Both the position numbers and the translations under genes were made by a program. This document shows, piece after piece, positions 1 through 12,089 of a stretch of DNA of 64,000 bases (the stretch's first letter is position 1; each line of letters begins with the position of its first letter). Source of the stretch: Heterobilharzia americana (lineage: Eukaryota > Platyhelminthes > Trematoda > Strigeidida > Schistosomatidae); NCBI GenBank assembly GCA_944470555.2, contig OX104127.1:151915776-151979775 (forward strand), written 5' to 3'. Under the pieces are notes generated by a model. It had not been told where the DNA came from. It was given only the letters and a program-made list of their open reading frames with translations, and ran no database searches.

Positions 1-2239
1 CGACTGTAGGGGTCAACGGGAAGGTTGCACATGAAAGTGGGACCAGTGAAATGCTGCGTTGCCGACTGTAACACGAACACATCGTGGCCCTTAATACGAC
101 ATCGAAGAATTCCACCTGATTAAGCTGAATTTCTTGACAGATAAATGTAGATGCCTAGTTGTAGGAGACTTCAAGGCTCCACCAGCTGACTAGAACAGCT
201 TATAAAGAGAGGTGTCAAACAGTTCTCTTGATCGTACGTCAATGGAATCATAAATTCCTTTCACTCTTATGCAGCATATCAGGCCGGCCACCTGATAGGA
301 CCATAAGCATGTTCTATCCGTACTAGAAGAAATATTCTCTCACACAGATGATGCGTGTTCCATCCGGAAACTCTCACCCGTTGGCAAAAGTTATCACGCC
401 AAGCTCGTGTTCAGATTCACGGTGGACGACATGAGCCATGCTGACTTCACAACCGGACTCAGTGTATGGATGACGAATACGGTAGCTATTAATCCACCAA
501 TTGTCCCGACTAACCGCATTCTGTTTACCTTGTTCAGTGACGTTACTGAAGATATCTGTGGTGTCAGCGAGGCAAATAAGGGAAATACCGAGGTCAACTT
601 CTGGCAATCGTTGGCATGAAAACGAAACTGGGTAGTCTGCTCCTGCTTTCTAGTGCTGTGAACACAAAACCAACCCTCGAAACCGACAGCTTTCGAAAAA
701 ATGACGGAGTGTTTACTCTTATTTTTAATTCACAGGCAAGGTTTTGGAACTATTATCTGATCAGCCCGTCGATGTTCTCAATACCTCACCCTCATCACCG
801 ACTTCAACCTCAAGCCTCACTGATTTTTTACGACCGGAATGCACCGAAGTATAATGCTCGAGGGGAAATTTATCATCTGCAGTGTTCCCGACACTACTCA
901 ACTGAACAAGGTGAAAAGCAGGCCTCTGAGTGCTCGCTCTATCAATGACATAAGGTGCACTCGTCATAGACTCAAAGTCTTCAAAGAATACGTCTTGTCC
1001 ATCTGTTATTAGATTCGCTTCGTCATTTGATGTGCCTGCGCGTAGGGTGGGCGATAACTACCTAAAAACATGCGCTACCACACGTTTAGCGTAGCTTGTA
1101 ACAAATCCCCGACACAAAGAAATGCCTCTACGTCGCTAACCGTGATACCCGACGGCCGTAAGACTCCCTTATGCAGGGATGTTAACCCTAAAGGTGTTAG
1201 TGTGTCCAGACCAACTACCCCGAGACCGTAAGCAGTGATGGACAGTACGGTGACAGCTGACCTCAGCTCACTCGATCATGTAACGAAGGTAGTAAATCCG
1301 TAGTTGGCTCAGATTCCTGTGGCAATTCGCGAACTCCTTTGCCCAACCCCAGAACATCACAGTTTGCGCTCGGCCGGTTGAGCAGTTCGTCTTATTCAGT
1401 AGACTTAAAACATGGATAATGAATATTCTCTGATATCTTCAAACACTCCACAAACCACTACCGGTACAAATCCACGAGATCCGACCACATTCCGCCATTC
1501 CTCCATCAGTATGAAATCTGGGGTTAATCCTCACTAAACTAAACCATCTAAGGACCAAAAATGTCGCAACCATTTACATGAAGGTGTTTTCCATCATACC
1601 ACCGAGAAGCGTAGACCAGAGGAACAAAAAAGTAGACCCACTTGCTTAAAGCCGCTCGGTAAACCACCAATTAGTCTTAACCACGAATACAATGCTTCAG
1701 GTCCTTAAGCCCGTCATCGCTTCGACATGCTGACCCCACGGCCAGGAACTTTGATGCAACCTCATTATCGTTTTTATCCAATGCCACAGCATGACTAAAC
1801 AAGTGCTGCGACTGCCTGCTGCTCTACCCACTAGCTGGCTGTCCACAGTGACAGGAAAACTAAACGTAACTTAGACACCATCCACATTTCCACAGCGCCG
1901 CTTGACTGTGGACCAACAACTCTGCAACTTGTCCCATCAGGGCTTTTAACTTCTGTTCATTGTGAACATAAAAGTGTCGCCTTCCTTTATTATCTAGATT
2001 TTCAGCCCGACTGTCGTCAGATTTTCTCTAGCTTCGATTGCGACTCCGATGACACCCCGTCATCACCTGAGAACGGACTGACTACATTTTGCGGCAGGCT
2101 GCTCCAAAATGTGTCAGATATTCTGGTGCATAGCACAGCTGATCCAGATACACTTCTCATTGTCGCCCGGTCCACAGTAAGCTAACTAACGTCTGTAAAA
2201 TCTTTGCTATCGACAAGTCAGACTGCACCCTAACTGAAT
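1..2239. other. No recognisable gene
   Basis: Short open frames occur on both strands, but none shows a domain I recognise or a run of codons longer than expected by chance. The part nearest 2240 could be the degraded upstream section of the LINE that follows, since its endonuclease-like reading begins there. I saw no clear residue pattern to support this and leave it unassigned. Confidence 0.4.
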
Positions 2240-3990
2240 TTCAGAAGAAACAGATCTGCTGGTCGTGTAGGCGGATGTATCTTATACATCAAGTCGTACT
2301 ACGAAATCACCTATTGTGAAGGCCCGATTCTCAACATAAACGAAGCTGTGTAGGTATCACCTAACCTTTCCAGTCATATGACTCTTCAACTAGTCCAAAC
2401 CTGTCCCGTCAGACCGCAATAGTAAATTGCTGAATAGAATAATCGTAACTTTCCACCATACTGCTACATCAAATTTTACCTGCGAGATTATTGGGGAAGA
2501 CTGTAAGTGGCCTGAGCTTGATTGGTGTCCGACTTATCCTCCGCTTCGCATCAAGGCCTTACTGGACACTGTCGAATTCCACGGCTGTACGCAAAGTGTT
2601 TCCAATCCTTCTCAAGACAATCACGTCCTCAACGTGCCATTCACGAAAGGTACTCTGCCCTCACATGAACATGTTGGTCTGCCATTCCTACGCTGGGACC
2701 ACGGCACAATTCTCCCTTCTTTCTTCGCTTAACGAAGGTATATTGTCAAACAGCCTCTTTCCCTACAGATGTGAAGAATCCACCCATTTCATCCGCTGCT
2801 GAAACTTGGATCTAATCTTTGTTATGCAGTGACTTAAACACTGCTCTGGTAGCGCTACACATTAATTTCTCAGTATGTTCGAATAAAGTAGTTCCCAAAC
2901 GTACAACAAAGCAGGAATGCAGGATTAAAAGCATTATTCGTAGCTCACAACGGTTTAGCTGCGTGGACTCGACCAGGGATACTTAGGTACAGTGACTTCT
3001 CATCTCTTGTAAATATCCATATCAACTACTCAAAAGGGCAAGAAACTAGCGGTAAAAGTTTCTCAAAGAAGAAACTCCTGACCCCACAGGTAGCCATTGC
3101 TTCAGCCCTTAAGCTTCATCGCGAGAGACTAAACCTTCACAAGCGCGACATACCACTGATCCAAGAGGGTAAGAATATCACCACTGCCTCTAGCGATATT
3201 TGTGGGTCCTTAAACGCCTACTTTGCAAATTCATGCACTCTCTCTACCGTCCTCTTCGCGAACAGTCGGCTCTTTAAGCGACACCACATCACCGGGTGAT
3301 ATTCGAAAGCAATTATTTCTTTAAAGCTTCTGGTTAGCCTGGAGCCCGACATGACTCCATCATCTTTTTAAGGGTATGGGCGTGAAGACATTCTACTACT
3401 TACACCACGTCAAGCAGAACTTGCCCAGATGCGTGAAAAACCAACCCTAGGTGCACGTCATAAGTCTGATCAAGCATTAAGAGCTGTAGGCCCATAAACT
3501 TAACTTCTGTTGTATCAGTGACTTTGATTGGTTCGTTTTAAATGCTACGTCTGACTTCCTCCTACAAAAAGAACTTATAACCACTTTTCAACACAACTCT
3601 GTGGAGTCAACTCCGCGAATGACCTGCCACTTGCAGATTTTTGATGTAATATCACACCTTAAGGATATTGGTGTGGCCATTGCAAAAGTATACTTCAACC
3701 TGACTGACGCTTTTGATACTGTAGGTTACAAACTGCTAATATGTATGATCCAACTCTATGGACTTAGACTTGTTAGTGAACTGGCCGACCTCATTCCTGA
3801 GAAATCATCCACAGGTGGTTGAGATAACTGCTCAAACTTCCAAACTGCTTCCCATGGCCAGCGGAGTAATACGAGGTAGCGCATTCGATTCGCCGTTGTT
3901 TCTATTGTATCTAAATTGTATCTCCTACGTAATATTCCCCCTCCGCTGATGATCTTGAAATAGTCCAAACTGTAGCGGCCAGAATCCAAT
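2240..3990 (+). mobile_element. Decayed CR1/Jockey-type LINE, endonuclease plus start of reverse transcriptase
   Basis: Three frames together read as a non-LTR retrotransposon ORF2. Around 2253-2310 a reading with GGCILYIKSYYEI resembles the Gly-rich endonuclease stretch typical of these elements. At 2505-2720 the reading WPELDWCP...NHVLNVPFTKG resembles the later endonuclease region. At 3640-3820 the reading LTDAFDTVGYKLL matches reverse transcriptase motif A, and at about 3870-3900, in another frame, SGVIRGSAFDSPLF matches the motif before the catalytic DD. Stops and frameshifts separate these pieces, so the copy is dead. The sequence stops resembling a LINE just before 4020, where the tandemly duplicated segment starts. 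A related family sits on the - strand inside each duplicated unit. Family assignment (CR1 against Jockey) is by residue pattern only. Confidence 0.7.
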
Positions 3991-4019
3991 AATCTCGGCC
4001 TGGACGCGGGAAATAACTT

Positions 4020-7000
4020 GGCGGTGCCAACTGACGTGAATCTGACTAGTTCCTGCGTTCTACTGTATAGCCTCCTAACTTCCGCGAGTGACGCACAGTC
4101 AAAGGTTGGATCAAAATATCAAAACACGGTTTGTAGTAATTCAACAGTAGATTCGTAACAAAATCTGTGGTACTATCAAAGCAACAATAAGTTATATCAA
4201 AACTACAAAAATACGTCATCAGTGCCGTTGGGTAACTATACAGTCAAAAACGTTCTCGGGTGCAAATACGTACTATACGGTGAAAACTAGTTAAACAGAT
4301 ACGACTGTCAAGTACCTGACAGTCAATAAGAATATTCCCGGCAGAAGGGATCAAAACTCTGTCTGCCGGAATCAAATCAACAAATAAACTTTTCCAGTAG
4401 ACAGTCGAAAGACAAACAGTCAAATCAAAGTACAACCGTGAGTTGAACCGAAACAAAGTGTCGGGCGCAGTAAAACAACATCACCTTATCAACAGTCCAG
4501 GTTCACATAATAGGAAAGTGAAACATTCATGATTTGTCAGTTGTACAAAAGCGAATGCCGAGTGCAAAGTCAAATAAGACAGTAGAACAAGCAAATAACA
4601 CTACACCGGCTAGGGTCAAAGGTACACCATCCATAACGAGGGTAAAAATATTAAAATACATGTCAATACAATCAAATAAGGGTGATCGGGAGGGATTTTC
4701 AGATCAATTTCCCGTTACACAAACCTTCGTATGAATCAAGCATACCTTGTGTTTTCAGCGAGATTCAAGGGGACATTAACGGACTTCATTCCCGATATTA
4801 AGGTCGGGAAATGAAGTTCAGAGCTGATAAATATGGAATACTGTGTTGTTAGTATATGACACCGGAATGTCTTGTGTCAATGAACAACAAACCTATCTGT
4901 TTTCTATTATTTATTTCAGCCCTGAGTTTTAAATACTCATCGAATTTCAGCTTTAAGGACCACAATGATTTCCAGCTTTCCGAAGTTAAAGGGCGATTCT
5001 GGATAGTATCTCGAAACTTCGAATCTCTAGAACCTAAGATCCTATTGTACAGGTCATGAGTCCCCCCATTACTTGAATTCCATCTTCCTAATATGGATAG
5101 TGTTTTGGTGAAGTGCAGGAGAAAAGCTGAAGGTGTACAGAGATTTATCAAAGGATTACTGAACAAATACTCTATCATTTCCTACCATCGAGGATATAAG
5201 ATGTTTCAGGTAGAAACGCTTTGGTTCAGGAGGTTGAAACCGAAGCTCGATGGCATTTTCCGGACAGTTAAACGGATTACATACTTCCCGGACAGTGAAC
5301 TCAGGTTTAACTCCCCTTCTAAACGTGCATTAAAAGTAATTTGCGACGAAGAAAGGGTCAGAGGCAGTTCATAGCATTCGTGTGAACCTCACACATAAGT
5401 TGTATGAACTTTTCATCTTGGCTTGTTTATTGTTAACCTCTCATTTCGTGTTACAAGTCCTAGTCTACCCACTAAAAAAGAAAAGGATTCCCACAATATT
5501 TAGCCCCATAGGTGATGTATTTCTTATTCTTCGGAAATATCACGGTAATTAACACCGTCATTCTGAGCATTTTACAGTCTTCAGCATACGCCACAAAATC
5601 TTGCATTCTCGGTTATGCAACTCCTCCAGCCAAACATTGCTGCAAGAATCCTAGCCAATTTCACCAGCACTCTCACAACTGGGGTCGGGGAGTTCCTATC
5701 TTCTGGAGACACTTGTTTTTAGGATTGTCGTCTTTCTACTGTTGCTGTAAAAATATAAGGCCGTTCCAGCATTATGAGCTGCCATAATACCCGTGATTCC
5801 ACGACTCTACATGCATATATATATATACATTCCATTTTTTCCCCAATCCTTATCATGCCTTTGGTTTTCTTGCGCCTTTTTTTCCCATCCTCTGTTTGAC
5901 CCTCAAGTCCCAGTGGTCAACCTGTGTTCCATCCCTCACCCAGTAGGTCCTTATTCTGTGCCTCTACGTCTGCATCAGCGCCACCGGCATTGCGCCCCAT
6001 CTGAAGCAAGATACAACTTATCATATACTTTTCTGGAAACTCCTGGTTTAAGGATGCTAACGCTGGGCCCGATCCCCCTTACGGCACAAAGACCCCACAC
6101 ATGACTACTCGAAGAATGATCCTTTTACAAGCGCTTACTTAAAATAGTATTTTTCAAATACTTCAGTATAATTCAACTATGAAAATAGCTTGACGCACTG
6201 GGTTTTCGTAAGCCACTCACTGGTAAATACTGCTTGCATGAATTCACTAAATTCTGGTCAATAACTTTCAGCAGTTAATCGCCATCAGTTTTCTCCAGAC
6301 CTATCTCGCTGCATTCTTTTCTTTCCCCTTACGGGTGCTGCTGATTAGTCATCCACCGTGACAACAATACTCTCCTCTTCCGCTGTTGCCAGTCAGCAAA
6401 AACAGTGTGACACTTTTACGTAGGTCTTCTCTTTCTCCAGTACTATGTCACCATGTACGGCAGCCTCCTTTCACTCAAGATTATCTCCGGTCCTATTGCC
6501 CATATGATAGCTACAAGAGATCTAAAACTTCGCCATACTACATAATCATACTTCACTTACCAGCGGCTCCTGCACTCGATAAACTTCCAATGCACTCAAA
6601 CTGTTACAGAACTGATAATTATGGGTCTCGTGAATTCCTTAACTTTTCTAGCCAGTTGTAACGTGCGATTCCTCTTACCAACCCTTAAATCTCCGTAACG
6701 AATGCTTTGACTTTCATGTGCCAAACAGTGAAGTATTCATTTCTATCTGGGATGAATTTTTCCAAAGACTCCATTTTAACCGGCAATTCAATTAACAAAC
6801 GACTTTCGTTTGGTACAACTAGTCAGGATATAGGTGCCCATTTCATTTGAAGCCTGTGTAAAGCACATTTCCTTTGCCGAAGGTTATAAAAGTGAGCGTG
6901 TATTTTGTGCTAACTGGCCATATCTGATTAATGCCCTCACTAATAAAAAAAGGTTGGTTCCGTTTCACAGATCAACGTTAGTAATAATTTGGTAGCGGAA

Positions 7001-7169
7001 AAAGCTATATGCACGACTAATTCAAGAATTTATTTCACAAACTGCATGGAACGGAGGAGGACGCCGTCCTGTCGAGACGAATCCACAACCTTGATGCGAC
7101 AAACAAGCCATCAAAGATGGAATTCTATTTTGTCTTGGTGAATTTAAATGTCTAAATAACAAACACCTC
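4020..7169. other. Anonymous sequence of the duplicated unit, copy 1
   Basis: About 3.1 kb between the duplication edge and the 5' LTR. Open frames of up to 109 codons exist on both strands and overlap each other (for example 4849-5178 - and 5093-5374 +), but none carries a motif I recognise. The stretch 4080-4700 is A-rich on the + strand, with the heptamer CAGTCAA or close variants recurring many times. A short TA run lies at 5817-5826. The same sequence is at 16703-19852. Confidence 0.5.
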
Positions 7170-7513
7170 TGTAGCGTCACATACTTCCCCAAAATTAATA
7201 GCCTAGGCTTTGACGACTTTCGACATTGATGCTGACCTTGATAGTTTAACTGGACTCGCTAAGCTGAAGGCACCCGGTCAAGCATCCTCGCCATTTGGCA
7301 CGCTGTCGTGTTACGTTGCATTGCTCGTATTCGACTCTCTAGCCAGTTAGTTGGAACGCATCGGTATTTTGGCACAACCTCGCAAATATACTATTCCATC
7401 CGACTACGCTATCGTGTTCTTCCTTGGTCTCGTATTCGTGGGTATATAACAAGTTCGAATAATTAGTGATTGGTCTTTGCGTCTGTCAAGTTCGCACCAG
7501 GACAAATCCTAAA
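7170..7513 (+). repeat. 5' LTR, copy 1
   Basis: Begins TGTAGCG and ends CCTAAA. The ends are set by comparison with the 3' LTR and with the inverted LTR at 12814-13157, all exactly 344 nt. Compared with the 3' LTR it has 12 substitutions, most of them between 7285 and 7455. Several of its bases there are found in no other LTR of the window. Confidence 0.93.
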
Positions 7514-7514
7514 T

Positions 7515-7532
7515 TGGTGAGCCCGACGTGAT
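7515..7532 (+). other. Primer binding site (tRNA-Trp type), copy 1
   Basis: One base after the 5' LTR, the sequence TGGTGAGCCCGACGTGAT matches the complement of the 3' end of animal tRNA-Trp at 17 of 18 positions as I recall that tRNA. CsRn1-clade elements are known for tRNA-Trp priming. A shorter echo (TTGGTGAGCC) recurs at 7563. Confidence 0.8.
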
Positions 7533-7642
7533 CACATATCCCGACCAATAACAAGTATTGAATTGGTGAGCCTGTTCCATTTTATATTTGTTTATTGTTT
7601 TCATTTCGATAACATTTATATATCCATTTACTACACTTTCTC

Positions 7643-8482
7643 ATGTCCGACCACACTCCCAAGCTTATTCGTATTAAGCCGACTACGAACACGATCCAAC
7701 TCGTGCCATATTGGCCAGACAATGCAGAAACATGGTTTCTGTATGCCGAGGCCGATTTTCGAGAACAGGGTGTCTCAGATCCTCATTCTCGATTTCTTGC
7801 TGTCATACGTTCACTACCGCGAGAATTAAACAGGTATGTTACAGCAAACATGTTTAATCCTGAAGTAAGTGACCCTTATGCACTTCTAAAGGCCACACTC
7901 TTGAAGAAAAGCGATCTCACAGATCGCCAACGTCTAGACGAATTGCTTCGTAACATCGAGCTAGGCAGCCACTCAGCTACTGAAGTCCTCGCACGCATGC
8001 GAGAAGTAATCGGTGCACGAACATTTGACGATGGTTTCTTCCGAGAACTATTTCTCTCGAAACTACCACAACCGGTGCAAACCGTGTTGGTGACACTCCA
8101 GTCAGTCCCACTCGACGACCTGGCAGCCTCAGCAGATAAAATACTGGAGATATCCAGCAGACCCGTCTCCAACGTATATTCTATCTGCGACAAACAGAGC
8201 AGCCAGGATTCAGAGGTGACCAAGTTGTGCAACTCTGTGAAACGGTTGCTACGATCTCGAAGTCCTAGATCACGTAGCACTTCACAGAAACGCACCTTGG
8301 CGCATCGCAGCAAGTCGCGTGGTAGCCCTAAAACGAAACCCAACAGGGTGGAAAACCCTGAATGGTGCTGGTTTCATAACACTTACGGGGATGAAGCCAG
8401 AAAATGTCGTAAACCATGCCGTTTTAAGAAGGACACAAACTCGGGAAACGGTCACGCCGGCACGTGCTCACGGCAACCGTAG
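7643..8482 (+). CDS. gag: Gag structural protein, copy 1
   Basis: Open frame of 279 residues, no interruptions. It encodes the nucleocapsid/capsid protein that packages the element's RNA. The N-terminal two thirds (about residues 20-175) read like the capsid-related region of CsRn1-type Gag ([13 protein letters not shown], then [14 protein letters not shown]). Residues about 200-232 form an Arg/Ser-rich basic tract. The zinc knuckle lies at about residues 240-258: CWFH, nine residues, CRKPC, giving Cys-His-Cys-Cys in place of the usual CCHC. The ATG at 7643 is taken as start because it is the first one downstream of the primer site in this frame. The stop (8480-8482) overlaps the pol frame, which lies at -1. 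The frame is identical in copy 2. Confidence 0.9.
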   Translation: MSDHTPKLIRIKPTTNTIQLVPYWPDNAETWFLYAEADFREQGVSDPHSRFLAVIRSLPRELNRYVTANMFNPEVSDPYALLKATLLKKSDLTDRQRLDELLRNIELGSHSATEVLARMREVIGARTFDDGFFRELFLSKLPQPVQTVLVTLQSVPLDDLAASADKILEISSRPVSNVYSICDKQSSQDSEVTKLCNSVKRLLRSRSPRSRSTSQKRTLAHRSKSRGSPKTKPNRVENPEWCWFHNTYGDEARKCRKPCRFKKDTNSGNGHAGTCSRQP

Positions 8483-8499
8483 CCGGCGGAAAAAGCCGT
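8443..8499 (+). promoter_or_regulatory. -1 ribosomal frameshift signal at gag/pro junction, copy 1
   Basis: The heptamer GGGAAAC (8443-8449) is in register with gag: the zero-frame codons are GGA and AAC, the X-XXY-YYZ arrangement needed for simultaneous slippage. Five nucleotides later a perfect 7-bp GC stem forms between CGCCGGC (8455-8461) and GCCGGCG (8482-8488), enclosing a 20-nt loop and spanning the gag stop. Loop bases ACGGC (8470-8474) can also pair with GCCGT (8495-8499), which would make an H-type pseudoknot. The downstream protease frame is at -1. Heptamer, spacing and stem are directly visible; activity is inferred. Confidence 0.85.
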
Positions 8500-11400
8500 T
8501 TGCTCTACGTCACCGACATTAAAACGAAAGTCCGCTACCTCGTCGACACCGGCGCAGAAGTTAGCGTTCTTCCAGCAACGACAAAGGAGCGTCATCTCGA
8601 CCCATCCTTCAATCTTCAAGCAGCCAACGGCAAGGCAATCGCGACATTCGGGAGACGGTATGCCTACCTCAACTTAGGTTTACGCAAACCTATCCACTGG
8701 ATTTTCCTCCTGGCAGACGTCTCTATGCCCATCATTGGCATAGATTTGCTGAACCATTACGATCTACTCGTAGATGCTCGCCGTCGACGACTGATAGATA
8801 ACAACACAAAGTTATCTATTGGCGGCACCACCTATGTAGGTCCGAGTTTAGCCATCGTTAGGACTAAACAATCAGGCGACGCGTCCTACCAGGCAGTTCT
8901 GGAGAAATATCCAGAGTTACAACAACCGAAACACACTCTTCCGTGCATAACCAGCAATGTTATGCATCACGTCACAACCACAGGTCCACCTGTGGCATCC
9001 AAAGCGCGCCGTTTAGCCCCCGATAAGCTCAAACGGCGAAAAATGAATTCGACCATATGCTGGAACTGGGCATTATCAGACCGTCGAACAGTCCTTGGGC
9101 ATCGCCATTGCACATGGTTCCCAAAAAGGATAGCAACGACTGGCGTCCAACCGGTGATTACCGAAGGCTTAACGCCAAAACAACTCCGGACTGCTACCCT
9201 ATACCCACGTTTACGACTTGACCGCAACCTTATGCGGCATGAACATTTTCTCGAAAATCGACTTGGTCAAAGCGTACAACCAGATACCTATGGCAGCAGA
9301 AGATATCGCGAAAACAGCCATTATTACTCCTTTTGGCCTGTTTGAATTCCTGCGCATGCCATTTGGTCTTCGGAATGCAGCACAAACATTCCAACGCTTT
9401 ATGGACGACGTCTTCCGTGGTCTGAATTTTGTTCATGTCTACATCGATGACTGTCTAATTGCGAGTCCAGATAAGGAAACACACCTTAAACATTTGGACC
9501 TCGCATTCGAAAGACTCAAAAAACATGGCATCACAGTTAACTTACAGAAGTGTGAAATAGGAGTTGAATCACTCAGCTTCCTTGGGCATACCATTGACAA
9601 CAAAGGTATACGCCCATTGAGAGATAAAGTGGCGGCTATCACAAACTATCCAGAGCCGACCACTGTGAAACATCTCCGCACTTTCAATGGCCTGGTAAGT
9701 TATTACCGAAGGTTTATCCCTAACTGTGCCTCTGTCATGAGACCACTCACAGATCTACTTCGAGGAACTGCGAAGTTCGTGTCTCTGGACAACGCGGCTA
9801 GACTTGCTTTCTCTAAAGTCAAGGAAGCCATTTCGAACGCAACCATGCTTATGCATCATGACCCCAATGCTCCTTGAGTATTGCTGTTGATGCATCTGAT
9901 TCAGCAATTGGAGCAGTTTTGCAACAGTTGACTGACAACCAGTGGCAACCGTTAGCCTTTTTCTCGAGGCGGCTGCAAGACGCGGAAACAAGATACAGTA
10001 CATTTGGTAGGGAACTCCTAGCCATGTACTGTTCTGTACGCCATTTTCGACATTCTGTGGAAGGTCGTGATTTCATTATTTTCACAGACCACAAACCGTT
10101 AACGTTTTCCCTCAGCTCGGCGTCTGACAAATACTCCCCTCGTGAGTCGCGACAGCTGGATTACATTTCCCAGTTCACGTCAGACATCCGCCACATTTCT
10201 GGAGCAAACAACTCCGCAGCCGACGCACTATCTCGAATAGCTTCGATAAACTATATCGAGGGTATTGATCTCGTTGAACTAGCTCGGCGTCAAAAGGAAG
10301 ACCTTGAGCTGCATCATGAGTTGTCGTCCACAACTCTCAAACTGCGACTTTGTCCTGTTGGATCAGACAAGGATACAATTTTGTGCGATGTCTCTGCTAG
10401 TCAACCACGCCCAATAGTTCCGAAGAGTTGTCGACGCAACGTCTTCAATACGTTGCACAAACTCTCTCATCCAGGTGTACGAGCCACCATTAGGCTTATC
10501 GCACAACGTTTCTGCTGGCCTGGGATGAACAAAGACGTTAAGGAGTGGGCCCAGTCGTGCTTAGCTTGTCAAAAGTGTAAAGTCACGCGACACACGAAAA
10601 GCCCTTTAGGCTCATTTCTAGCCCCAGACATGCGTTTCGACCACGTCCATATAGATATTGTAGGACCCCTACCAGAATCTAATGGATGTACCTACCTTTT
10701 CACTTGTGTTGATCGTTTCACACGATGGCCGGAAGCAGTACCCATTAAAGATATTACTGCCGAAACAGTTGCTCGTGTTTTCGTCGAAAGATGGATCGCG
10801 AACTTCGGATGTCCATCTACGTCACAACCGACCGTGGGCGCCAATTTGATGTGGATTATTTCACGCTCTAACGGCACTTTTAGGTTGCACTCGGTTCCGA
10901 ACGACAGCCTACCATCCACAAGCAAATGGCATGGTAGAGCGTTTCCATCGACAGCTGAAAGCTTCCCTTTCAGCTACAAACATACCTCAGTGGACCGAGG
11001 CTCTGCCTCTAGTCCTACTAGGTATTCGTAACGCGTTGAAAGTTGATGCTGGATGCACTCCTGCAGAACTCGTCTATGGGACCACTCTTCGCCTACCAGG
11101 TGAGTTTGTTTCCCCTTCAACTTTCAAACATGTTTCCGACAGGGCATCTTACGTGACTAGGCTTACAAACGCAATGCGTTCAGTTAGGCCTTCTCCGATT
11201 AGACCGCAAACGACTGATGTTTTCGTCCACCCCAGTTTACAGAAGACATCACACGTGTTTTTCGCCACGACGCCGTTCGTCGACCACTTGAACCACCCTA
11301 CGACGGGCCGTTCAAAGTGATTAAGCGACACGAGAAATTCTACATAATTGAGCGGGACGGACGTGAAGATACTGTCAGTATCGACCGTTTGAAACCAGCT

Positions 11401-11589
11401 CATTTCGAAGGCAACCCCATTATAAGTGACGTTTCAGCTCGCTACAGCAGACCGACGGATAGCTCAATTATCGAAATTGTTGACGATGTGCCTGGTAATG
11501 CACAGTTGCAACAACCATCGGCACAACAGAAAACACGGTCAGGTCTAACCGTCGGGTGCCCGGAGTATTTAAAGTCGTGTTCAACTTAG
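8464..11589 (+). pseudogene. pol: Broken Pol: protease, reverse transcriptase, RNase H, integrase (copy 1)
   Basis: Protease comes first, with the catalytic DTG from 8545. Reverse transcriptase follows: YIDD at about 9440 with flanking FLRMPFGLRNA and FLGHTI. RNase H has its first Asp at about 9886 and TDHKPLTF downstream. Integrase has the HHCC zinc finger at about 10455-10580, first catalytic Asp at about 10654 and the catalytic Glu at 10937. Frame breaks: a 1-nt loss at 9029/9030, private to this copy; breaks near 9218 and 9874, shared with copy 2 and both at CTTGA; a shared double shift that removes the second catalytic Asp of integrase (about 10820-10850), followed here by a private extra base near 10849; and a shared break in a T run near 11257-11262. 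The last frame ends at 11587-11589. Not able to make an intact Pol as written. Confidence 0.9.
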
Positions 11590-12089
11590 CGGTGTGAAAT
11601 AAAATGTGCCAAATGTATTTTTTTTGCTTACAAATTTTTTTCCGAGGCACCATTTTTCTTATTTACCGGCAATGCGCAAACCCTCATATACTTTGCCTTT
11701 TTATATCAAATTTTATCACCATGTAACAAAACTTTTTAAAAAACGGTGAAAATAAGCGTGAATTTTTATTTTTCGATGTGTTTATATACATATGTCCCCA
11801 TTTCTACGAAACGTTTTCACGGTATTAAAGACTTTTATTTATATTTCGGGTGCAACGACCATAGGACGGAACGTCAAAAGGAGCTGAGGACCGCGATCAA
11901 CGTACAATTCGATTTATTGTATTTTATTTTTTAATTGCTGCGACACCCTAGAATAAGTTCAGACAACCAATGGCCACTTCGTGCGGTGAGCCCGTCGGAA
12001 GAGTTTTACCAGTGGAGAAACCACCGGGTTTTTACTTCCGGCTGGTATCGTCTTAGGGTCCTAACAAACCCACTAGGAGGGGAGTGATC
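11590..12089 (+). other. 3' untranslated region and polypurine tract of the LTR element, copy 1
   Basis: Non-coding AT-rich stretch with several T runs just after pol, then a more mixed segment. Immediately before the 3' LTR the purine-rich AGGAGGGGAGTGA (about 12075-12087) is the expected plus-strand priming tract. No extra env-like frame is visible. Confidence 0.75.

Noticed and set aside
4849..5374. Overlapping frames of 109 codons (-) and 93 codons (+)
   Set aside because: No recognisable domain on either strand. Conservation between the two units is explained by recent duplication.
7876..8343. 155-codon open frame on the - strand opposite gag
   Set aside because: Shadow of the gag reading frame; no motif and no expected start context.
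9849..10130. Open frames on the - strand opposite RNase H and in the same place in copy 2
   Set aside because: Antisense shadows of pol; present in both copies only because of the duplication.
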